Shown: positions 1-5,787 of the stretch, in pieces
How positions within the stretch are numbered: position 1 is the first letter of the stretch
Layout of the letters: the number at the start of each line of letters is the position of its first letter
Origin: UBA1731 sp045595285
Lineage (GTDB): Bacteria > Verrucomicrobiota > Kiritimatiellia > RFP12 > UBA1067
NCBI GenBank assembly: GCA_045595285.1
Contig: JAZOAC010000091.1
Location: forward strand, 1-5,787
Length of the DNA: 5,787 nt
Direction of reading: 5' to 3'
The notes under the pieces: model-generated
Told to the model about the DNA's origin: nothing
What the model saw: only the letters and a program-made list of their open reading frames with translations
The model's database searches: none
Program-made: the position numbers and the translations under genes

Positions 1-1338
1 CGTGCGGACATAACGCCCCCTTTGGGCGTGCCGGTCGTCGGTTATTTCGAGGAGCGCTTCGCGAAAAAAATTCTTGATCCGTTGGAGGCGAGCGCACTTG
101 CCGTTTCCGACGGAGAAAATACGGCGGTGCTGATCGCCGCCGACCTGCTTGGGATTGAAGGCACCGCGTTTTCGTCCGCGCTTCGCTCAAGGATAGCGTC
201 GGCGGCGGGGATTGCGGACAACGCGGTGTTTCTGCACTGCACACATACGCATACAGGTCCGGGAGCAGGAGTTGCCGATGAAGGAAGGTGCCATCTTTTC
301 GACGGCACGTCCGGGTACAACGAACTTCTTGCAGAGTCGCTGAGCAATGTTGCGAAGATGGCCGTTGCGGATATGGTTCCGGCGAGTCTGGCATACGGCA
401 GAGCCGAGGCGAAGAGGATTTCTTTCGTGCGCAGATACAGGATGAAGGATGGATCCATCCGCACCAATCCCGGTGTGAACAATCCTGATATAGATTCGCC
501 ACTCGGAACACCGGACGAAACGGTTCAGGTAGTCCGCATCCGCAGAGAGGGGAAGGGCGATATAGCCGTACTCAATTTTGCGACGCATCCCGATGTGGTC
601 GGCGGCGAGGTGATTTCCGGCGATTGGCCGGCTTTTGCGAGACGCACGTTCGAACGTGAGGAGCCCGGCGTCTCGTGCATATTTTTCAACGGTGCGCAGG
701 GTGATGTGAACCATGTGTGCACCGATCCGCGTCCGGGCGAACGGGAAGGTCTTGCGCCTGATTTCGATGATGTCGACAGAGGATATGAGCATGCGCAGCA
801 TATGGGACGCACGGTTGCCGCCGCTGCGCTTTTCGTCTGGGGCAAGTGCGTTCCGTTGCCGCCGGGACGCGTACGGTTCGATGTCAAGAATGTAAGTGTG
901 CCGTCCCAAAGGCCGAAGCCTGAGGAGCTTCCGCAGGCTCGCAGGTTCGTTGCGCTTCACAGCGAGGGACGCGACGAGGAGATTCCTTTCAGCGGAATGG
1001 AGCTCACGACGGTCGTGGCCGAGGCGGGACGGATGCTTTCGCTTGAGAACGGGCCTGATTTCTTTGAGATGCCGGTATCGGCCGTTTCGATCGGCAATTC
1101 GCTTGCGTTTGCCGGGGTGCCGGGTGAACCGTTTACGGAAATCGGGCGTGGGGTAAAGTCGGCATCGCCATTCGCGGTTACGCTCTTCAGCTGCCTGACG
1201 AACGGCTCGTGCGGATATTTTCCGGTTAAGTCGGCATATGCGGAAGGCGGATACGAGGCAAGGTCATCCATCTTCGGACCGTCCGTCGCTGACGATCTCA
1301 TCGCCGGACAGCTCAAGCTTCTGAATGAGATTTACTAA
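1..1338 (+). CDS. Neutral/alkaline ceramidase-family metal-dependent hydrolase (5'-partial)
   Basis: The open frame enters at base 1, and the TTG at 22 is not the real start: codons upstream of it read RADITPP, the family's conserved N-terminal motif, so only a few residues are probably missing. Seen: HTHTGPG (His codons 244-246 and 250-252), NFATHP with His at 586-588 followed by SGDWP, NGAQGDVNH at 691-714, VPGEP with Glu at 1126-1128, and GGYEA with Tyr at 1252-1254. By comparison with Pseudomonas aeruginosa neutral ceramidase, these match the zinc ligands (two His, Glu, Tyr). The position of its catalytic Ser (GDVS) is Asn here (709-711). At about 450 residues it also lacks the C-terminal Ig-like domain of true ceramidases (about 650-780 residues). 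Family membership is secure. Ceramide as substrate is doubtful, and an unknown amidase or esterase acting on a glycoconjugate is possible. Location is unknown because the N-terminus is outside the window. It lies 25 bases before the next gene on the same strand, probably in one operon. Confidence 0.85.
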   Translation, partial: RADITPPLGVPVVGYFEERFAKKILDPLEASALAVSDGENTAVLIAADLLGIEGTAFSSALRSRIASAAGIADNAVFLHCTHTHTGPGAGVADEGRCHLFDGTSGYNELLAESLSNVAKMAVADMVPASLAYGRAEAKRISFVRRYRMKDGSIRTNPGVNNPDIDSPLGTPDETVQVVRIRREGKGDIAVLNFATHPDVVGGEVISGDWPAFARRTFEREEPGVSCIFFNGAQGDVNHVCTDPRPGEREGLAPDFDDVDRGYEHAQHMGRTVAAAALFVWGKCVPLPPGRVRFDVKNVSVPSQRPKPEELPQARRFVALHSEGRDEEIPFSGMELTTVVAEAGRMLSLENGPDFFEMPVSAVSIGNSLAFAGVPGEPFTEIGRGVKSASPFAVTLFSCLTNGSCGYFPVKSAYAEGGYEARSSIFGPSVADDLIAGQLKLLNEIY

Positions 1339-1363
1339 GTCAAATGTGTCACAATACAAAGAT
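1339..1363 (+). other. Short intergenic spacer, no Shine-Dalgarno
   Basis: Only 25 bases separate the TAA of the ceramidase-like gene from the ATG of the fusion gene. The spacer is A/T-rich (GTCAAATGTGTCACAATACA and on). It holds no AGGAGG-like sequence at the expected distance, no hairpin and no T-run. This supports co-transcription without an intervening terminator. It also suggests translation by a leaderless-like or weak-SD mode, as is common in Bacteroidota and several related phyla. The ATG at 1344 is out of frame with the downstream protein. Confidence 0.6.
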
Positions 1364-1429
1364 ATGAAAAATAAAATGAAAACGTTTGCATTATTGACTG
1401 CAATATCGGTGGCTTTTTCAATACAGGCG
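1364..1429 (+). other. Sec-type signal peptide of the fusion protein
   Basis: Residues 1-22 show a basic n-region (MKNKMK), a hydrophobic core (TFALLTAISVAFS) and a likely signal peptidase I site after IQA (residues 20-22). The mature protein would start RPATV. No lipobox Cys is present (the first Cys is residue 38), so lipoprotein anchoring is unlikely. The mature enzyme is probably periplasmic or released. No sorting domain can be judged because the C-terminus is outside the window. Confidence 0.85.
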
Positions 1430-4400
1430 CGACCTGCGACTGTAAAAAGCACAAATGCGCATGGAACAGGTGCATGCGCGAATGTCGCGTTCAGACCGCC
1501 GGCGGTGCCGCTTGTATCTGTAGAACCTTATTTCAGCGTATGGAGTCCATCTGACCGTCTGTATGATGCGGATACGATTCATTGGGCCGGGGCAAAACAG
1601 CCTCTGTCAATTCTTTTGGAGGCCGATGGAACCACATACCGTCTTTGCGGAAGAGGACGCGGCAAGCTCCTTGAACTACCCGTTCTTCCTCAGACATCCT
1701 GCCGGGTGGGCGCGACCATGACATCGTACAGTTTTTCAGACGGGAAAGGGCTTTCCGCAGAAATCGATTTCACGACACCGCGCATGACTGACGATTTAGA
1801 AGTCTTTTCGCGTCCCGTCACTTATGTTACAGTGCGGGTGAAGGGAGCGGAAAAAGCCACGGTCAAAGCGTCGATAACGGCTGCTTGGGCGACGAACGAT
1901 GACAGGGCAAAAATGCTTTGGACTACAAACACGGTAGCCGGTGTGCAAGATATTTCAGTCGGCCGCACTGAACAGCGGATGTTTTCAGTCCGCGGTGATT
2001 TAAAGCGCGCGGACTGGGGACGAGTCCACCTCGCAGGACCGATTGCGGAAAACCGCAACACCACACGATTCCTTCTTGCCTATGATAATGTGAAGAGCGT
2101 CCGCTTTTTCGGTTCTGAGCTTGTCGACTGGTGGAATCGTCGAGGAAAGGGTTTCGATGTGATGCTTGCCGAGGCTGTCCGCGATGCGGAGAGCATTGAG
2201 AAGAAATGTCGTGAGTTTGATGCGGAATTCCGCCGTGATATGGAAAAGCTCGGCGGCATCAAATATGCCGATATGGCGGAGCTCGCATGGCGACAGAGTT
2301 TTTCCGCATGCAAGTTTGTCGCCAATACAGACGGCGAACCGTTTCTGCTTTCCGCTGAAAACGGTTCCGGCGGAATGATAGGTACGACAGACGTGTTTTA
2401 TCCTCAGTTTCCGCATCTGCTGATGACGAGTCTAAAGCTTGCGAAGGCCTCTTTGGCGCCGACATGCATCTATGCGGCATCTACGAACTGGCCGTATTCC
2501 TATGCGCCGCATGATCTCGGACTCTTCCCTGTCGCAGAAGGGCAGTATTACGGAATGAAGAAGGGTCAGTCTGTCGGCGGCGGAGATGACGATACGTACC
2601 GAATGCCGGTCGAGGAATGTGGCAATATGCTCATTCTTCTGGCGGCTGTCGCTGACGCGGAAGGCAACGCCCGTTTTGCAGGACGCTGGTGGGGTGAGGT
2701 GACAAAGTGGGCTGAATACCTGACGAAGTTCGGCTACGATCCCGGCAATCAGCTTTGCACGGATGACTTTGCCGGACACCTCGCGCACAATGCGAACCTT
2801 TCGCTCAAATCTATTGTTGCACTTGCCTGCTATTCGAAGATGGCGGCGATGCGCGGCGAGAGTGAGGTGGCGGCAAGGTACCGCACACTTGCAGAAGGCA
2901 TGGTTCCCAAATGGATGAGCGCAGCAGCGGGCGGGGCGCACGGCGGAACGCGCATAGCGTTCGACCGGCCCGGTACGTGGAGCCTTAAATACAATCTTGT
3001 GTGGGATCGTGTTCTTGGACTCGGGCTTTTCCCGCCTGAGATCGCCGAAAGGGAAATGTGCACTTATCGCGCCGTCGAGGGTTTGTACGGTGTGCCGCTC
3101 GACTGCCGCAAAACGTACACGAAGGCCGACTGGCTGGTGTGGGCCGGTTCGCTCACCGGCAAGCGTGAAGACCTTGAGTTTATGTGCGCAGGACCTCACC
3201 GTTTTCTAAATGAAACGCCGGACCGTGTCGCGTTCAGCGACTGGTACATGACGGATTCGCGCATTCACCGCAGCTTTGTCGCGCGCAGTGTAGTTGGCGG
3301 TGTGTTTATGCCGGTGCTGTTCGACCGTGGACTTGTTGGCAAATACAGGAAAGTTGATTATGAAAAAGGTGATGCTGCTGCGGTGCGCGTGGAGGCGATG
3401 GAGGACGGGGCGTGGAAATCGAGCCGGTGGATATCGGTTAAGAATGCGCCCGTGGAAGTGAACAGGAAAAGCCAGCGCGCAGCTTCAGGGACAAGCGTTT
3501 TTCTGCGTGAGGTCTCCAATGCGAAAAAGGTCGTGTCGGCTAAATGGATGACGACAGGTCTCGGCGTTTATGAAATCTACATAAACGGCAGGCGCGTCGG
3601 GGAAGATATCCTCAAGCCGGGTTTCACCCATGTGTGCCGTGTACGCAGGAGCTTCACATATGACGTGACGAAGATGATGGATACCGCCGCAGGGGCGAAG
3701 AATGTCCTTTCCGCCGAAGTGTCTGCTGGATGGTGGCGTGACAAAATTGTGGGCTATACCGGAAAGAAATCCGCTTTCCGCGCCGTTCTTGAACTTGTCT
3801 ACGAGGACGGAACGAAGGAATTTGCAGGAACTGACGAGAACACCTGGACCGGAGTTGTCGGTGGGCCTGTGACTCATGCCGGGATATTTGACGGCGAAGA
3901 ATATGATGCACGCGTTGCGCCCGTTTCGCTCAAGCCGGGCAAGACGCCGTATGGGTGTGAAGAAAATCGCGAGTTTACGGGTAAATACCGTGTGATACTT
4001 CCGTCCGAAGGAGGCGAGGTGTGCAGCCGCGAAGATATCGCCTTGCGCCCTGTTGACGCGTATGTGTGGAAGGGAATAGAAGGCAGAGACGAGTCTAAAA
4101 GGATTTTCGGCACAGTAAAGAAACTGCGCAAAATCGATTTCGCTTCCGGCGGGGCGGTTATTGAGCCGGGCGAAACTTTGGTGGCCGATTTCGGACAGAA
4201 CGCCGCCGCAGTGCCGGTTTTCGAGTTCGCCGCAGATGAAGGGGCGGTCCTCACATGTCTTCCGGCGGAAATGCTCAATGACGGCAACGGCGAGCGCAGT
4301 CGCGGCAATGACGGTCCGTCCGGTTCCGTGTATCGTGAGAATCTGCGTATGCCGGATCAGGGAATGCGCCTTGTCTATACGTTTGGATCTTCACCGGCGG

Positions 4401-5787
4401 AGACATTCGTCACATACCGGCCTCGTTTCACGTTCTTCGGCTACCGCTACATATCTGTTTCCGCAACGAAAAGGGTTGTGATAAAGTCCGTCGTCTCGAT
4501 TCCTGTCACTTCAATAACGAAGGATATGGAGATCGGCCGAATAAAGACCGGCAACGCGGCGGTCAACCGTCTTGTCGCAAACGTCTACTGGGGGCAGCTT
4601 TCCAACTATCTCTCTGTGCCGACGGATTGTCCGCAGCGCAACGAACGGCTGGGATGGACCGCCGATACGCAGGTGTTCGCTGAAGCGGGAACGTTCAACG
4701 CCGATACCAGAGGTTTCTTCCGGAAATGGATGCGTGATCTGGGCGACAGTCAGGATCCGCGCGGAGGCTTCCCCGGTGTCGCACCGTTTGCGCAATACGG
4801 CAACGAGCCTATGCGGTTCTGCTGGGCGGATGCAGGAGTCATCGTGCCGTATCAGGTATGGAAGCAGTTCGGCGACGTACGGATTCTCAAAGAAAACTGG
4901 AAGGTGATGGAGAAGTATGTAGCGCATGTCGATGAGACCAGACACGATCATGACGCGACAAAGGCTGAAAACGGCGGCTACCAGTGGGCGGACTGGCTCA
5001 GTTTTGAGGATCTGGAAAGCTGGAGCGAAAAGGCGTGGAAAGATAAGAAGCTCCGTCCTGAAGCAAAACGGTATTGGAACTATTTAGGGGCCTGCTACTG
5101 GATGTGGGATGCGCTTATGATGAAGGATATGGCTGCGGCGATCGGCAAGGACGCGCATAGGTATGCAAAGATGGCGGGCAACGCGAAAGTTTATCTCAAG
5201 GAGAATTTCTTCGCGGAGGACGGACTGTTGATCGAGCCATTCCGCAACATGCAAACTCCGATCCTGTTCGCCCTTAAGCTCGGATTGCTGGAAGGAGAAA
5301 AGAAGATCCAGACTGTTGCGGCATTGAGACGCAACTTCGCTGAAAGCGGAGATTGTCTGCAGACAGGGTTTCTCGGCACGTCGATTCTGATGGATACGCT
5401 GAGCGCGAACGGAATGAGTGATGTTGCATACACGCTTCTGCTGCAGCGCAAGAACCCTTCCTGGCTCTATTCGGTTGATCAGGGCGCTACGACGATCTGG
5501 GAGCGGTGGGACAGCTACACCAAGGAACGCGGGTTCGGTCCTGTCGCAATGAACAGCTTCAATCATTACGCCTATGGGGCGGTGCTGGCATGGATATACA
5601 AAATCGCCGCCGGAATCGCTTCTGACCCCGAGAATCCTGGCTTTAAGACAGTCGTTATGGCACCGGTTCCCGACAGACGGCTTGGGTTCGTCGAAGCGGA
5701 ATACAAGTCTGCGGCCGGGGTTATCAAGAGTGACTGGCGCTATGAAGGCGATAAGTGGATATGGCGTTTCACGGTTCCTGAAGGGGC
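1364..5787 (+). CDS. Secreted fusion: glutaminase A-like (DUF4965) module + GH78 alpha-L-rhamnosidase (3'-partial)
   Basis: One frame runs 1474 codons from ATG 1364 to the window end without a stop. Order: signal peptide (residues 1-22), short low-complexity stretch (23-40), glutaminase A-like module (about 41-654), linker of about 25 residues, GH78 module (about 680 onward). The start is chosen because it puts a Lys-rich n-region directly before the hydrophobic core; Met5 (1376) is an in-frame alternative. Predicted role: exported enzyme releasing terminal alpha-L-rhamnose from a glycan, with a second catalytic-type module of uncertain activity. GH78 is an inverting family; its acid/base pair maps to Glu1094 (DCPQRNERLGW) and Glu1380 (TTIWERWD). 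The protein carries 20 Cys, many for an exported protein. There is no second signal peptide or stop at the junction, so this looks like a genuine fusion rather than two genes read together. About 40-60 residues are probably missing at the C-terminus. Family assignments are strong; substrate and the role of the first module are inferred. Confidence 0.93.
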   Translation, partial: MKNKMKTFALLTAISVAFSIQARPATVKSTNAHGTGACANVAFRPPAVPLVSVEPYFSVWSPSDRLYDADTIHWAGAKQPLSILLEADGTTYRLCGRGRGKLLELPVLPQTSCRVGATMTSYSFSDGKGLSAEIDFTTPRMTDDLEVFSRPVTYVTVRVKGAEKATVKASITAAWATNDDRAKMLWTTNTVAGVQDISVGRTEQRMFSVRGDLKRADWGRVHLAGPIAENRNTTRFLLAYDNVKSVRFFGSELVDWWNRRGKGFDVMLAEAVRDAESIEKKCREFDAEFRRDMEKLGGIKYADMAELAWRQSFSACKFVANTDGEPFLLSAENGSGGMIGTTDVFYPQFPHLLMTSLKLAKASLAPTCIYAASTNWPYSYAPHDLGLFPVAEGQYYGMKKGQSVGGGDDDTYRMPVEECGNMLILLAAVADAEGNARFAGRWWGEVTKWAEYLTKFGYDPGNQLCTDDFAGHLAHNANLSLKSIVALACYSKMAAMRGESEVAARYRTLAEGMVPKWMSAAAGGAHGGTRIAFDRPGTWSLKYNLVWDRVLGLGLFPPEIAEREMCTYRAVEGLYGVPLDCRKTYTKADWLVWAGSLTGKREDLEFMCAGPHRFLNETPDRVAFSDWYMTDSRIHRSFVARSVVGGVFMPVLFDRGLVGKYRKVDYEKGDAAAVRVEAMEDGAWKSSRWISVKNAPVEVNRKSQRAASGTSVFLREVSNAKKVVSAKWMTTGLGVYEIYINGRRVGEDILKPGFTHVCRVRRSFTYDVTKMMDTAAGAKNVLSAEVSAGWWRDKIVGYTGKKSAFRAVLELVYEDGTKEFAGTDENTWTGVVGGPVTHAGIFDGEEYDARVAPVSLKPGKTPYGCEENREFTGKYRVILPSEGGEVCSREDIALRPVDAYVWKGIEGRDESKRIFGTVKKLRKIDFASGGAVIEPGETLVADFGQNAAAVPVFEFAADEGAVLTCLPAEMLNDGNGERSRGNDGPSGSVYRENLRMPDQGMRLVYTFGSSPAETFVTYRPRFTFFGYRYISVSATKRVVIKSVVSIPVTSITKDMEIGRIKTGNAAVNRLVANVYWGQLSNYLSVPTDCPQRNERLGWTADTQVFAEAGTFNADTRGFFRKWMRDLGDSQDPRGGFPGVAPFAQYGNEPMRFCWADAGVIVPYQVWKQFGDVRILKENWKVMEKYVAHVDETRHDHDATKAENGGYQWADWLSFEDLESWSEKAWKDKKLRPEAKRYWNYLGACYWMWDALMMKDMAAAIGKDAHRYAKMAGNAKVYLKENFFAEDGLLIEPFRNMQTPILFALKLGLLEGEKKIQTVAALRRNFAESGDCLQTGFLGTSILMDTLSANGMSDVAYTLLLQRKNPSWLYSVDQGATTIWERWDSYTKERGFGPVAMNSFNHYAYGAVLAWIYKIAAGIASDPENPGFKTVVMAPVPDRRLGFVEAEYKSAAGVIKSDWRYEGDKWIWRFTVPEG
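1484..3325 (+). other. Glutaminase A-like module (DUF5127-DUF4965-DUF1793 type), residues about 41-654
   Basis: The module opens with the family's N-terminal beta-domain signature RPPAVPLVSVEPYFSVWSP (residues 44-62), then HWAG, a DDLEVFSRPVTY segment (155-166), and a helical part from about residue 300. Recognisable helical-part motifs are AWRQSF (308-313), DVFYPQFPHLL (343-353), MPVEECGNML (414-423), CTDDFAGHLAHN (465-476), GTWSLKYNLVWD (537-548), YTKADWLVW (585-593) and RSVVGGVFMPVL (641-652). The match is end to end with no gap. The family is named after Aspergillus oryzae GtaA, a secreted glutaminase. Bacterial members are widespread, mostly uncharacterised, and predicted to fold as an (alpha/alpha)6 barrel like many glycoside hydrolases. 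The conserved acidic residues around 417-418 and 467-468 are candidate active-site residues (inference). Actual activity is unknown. Confidence 0.88.
3401..5787 (+). other. GH78 alpha-L-rhamnosidase module, residues about 680 onward (C-terminus cut)
   Basis: Domains follow the usual GH78 order. The N-terminal beta domain (about 705-870) has GLGVYEIYINGRRVG (732-746) and AGWWRD (788-793). The concanavalin-like beta domain (about 905-1040) has ADFGQN (941-946) and PRFTFFGYRY (1020-1029). The six-hairpin (alpha/alpha)6 domain (about 1055-1405) has DCPQRNERLGWTAD (1088-1101), WADAGVIVPYQ (1154-1164), WADW (1208-1211), GATTIWERWDS (1374-1384) and SFNHYAYGAV (1398-1407). The C-terminal beta domain starts near 1410 and is cut by the window edge. 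By alignment to Bacillus RhaB (Asp567, Glu572, Asp579, Glu841), the expected acidic residues are Asp1088, Glu1094, Asp1101 and Glu1380. RhaB has one residue fewer between the first two. All are present, so the module should be active. The usual leading Ig-like domain of some GH78 enzymes is absent; its place is taken by the glutaminase A-like module. Confidence 0.93.

Noticed and set aside
22..24. TTG as the start codon of the ceramidase-like gene
   Set aside because: The frame is open back to base 1, and the codons before TTG encode RADITPP, which is conserved in the family. The start is therefore upstream of the window.
187..960. Antisense open frame of 257 codons on the - strand
   Set aside because: It lies wholly inside the conserved ceramidase-like gene. 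Its product is Arg/His-rich with no recognisable motif, which fits the mirror of a GC-rich coding frame.
1088..1145. Possible divergence because the GH78 motif reads DCPQRNER instead of DCPQRDER (here coordinates are protein residues near 1088-1095, nucleotides 4625-4648)
   Set aside because: The Asn variant is common in GH78 enzymes of gut bacteria as I recall them. The catalytic Glu that follows is intact.
1455..1480. GCGCAT...ATGCGC inverted repeat after the signal peptide
   Set aside because: The arms are only 6 bases, the repeat is inside coding sequence and no U-run follows. Chance is the simpler explanation.
1495..1506. Perfect 12-base palindrome ACCGCCGGCGGT, possible operator
   Set aside because: It lies within codons for the conserved RPPAV motif of the glutaminase A-like module. 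It is best explained by GC-rich coding sequence.
2432..3199. Antisense open frame of 255 codons on the - strand
   Set aside because: It lies opposite the well-conserved DUF4965 coding stretch (CTDDFAGH, YNLVWD). Its composition is Arg/Cys/His-rich without family similarity.
5084..5566. Antisense open frame of 160 codons on the - strand
   Set aside because: It lies opposite the GH78 catalytic domain, including the TTIWERWD motif. No independent support was seen.

Overview
The window holds two genes, both on the + strand and both cut by a window edge. They almost touch, with 25 bases between them, and look like part of one operon. No RNA gene, mobile element, CRISPR array or terminator was seen. 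No stretch over 300 bases lacks a gene.

Layout. Bases 1-1338 are the 3' part (445 codons plus stop) of a neutral/alkaline-ceramidase-family hydrolase. Its true start lies just upstream, because the conserved N-terminal ITPPLG stretch already begins inside the window's first bases. Bases 1364-5787 are one uninterrupted reading frame of 1474 codons with no stop before the window ends. I translated it row by row. It encodes a secreted two-enzyme fusion. A signal peptide is followed by a complete module of the glutaminase A-like family (Pfam DUF5127/DUF4965/DUF1793 type). This is followed directly by a nearly complete GH78 alpha-L-rhamnosidase. All expected GH78 acidic catalytic-site residues are present, and only the end of the last beta domain is missing.

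Organism. The DNA is moderately GC-rich (about 55% judged by eye). The start of the secreted protein lacks a Shine-Dalgarno sequence. Ceramidase-like, DUF4965 and GH78 genes are typical of glycan-degrading Bacteroidota and of the Planctomycetota/Verrucomicrobiota/Lentisphaerota/Kiritimatiellota group. The GC level and the cysteine-rich secreted protein make me lean to the second group, perhaps from a gut or sediment community. This is a weak inference.

Working together. The fusion enzyme is predicted to be exported and to remove alpha-L-rhamnose from a plant or microbial glycan or glycoconjugate. The DUF4965 module has an unproven activity, either amide hydrolysis or a glycosidase-like role. 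The upstream hydrolase keeps the zinc-site signatures of neutral ceramidases but has Asn where characterised ceramidases have the catalytic Ser. It is therefore probably not a true ceramidase. The main point of interest is the fusion of two predicted (alpha/alpha)6-barrel enzymes in one exported polypeptide.
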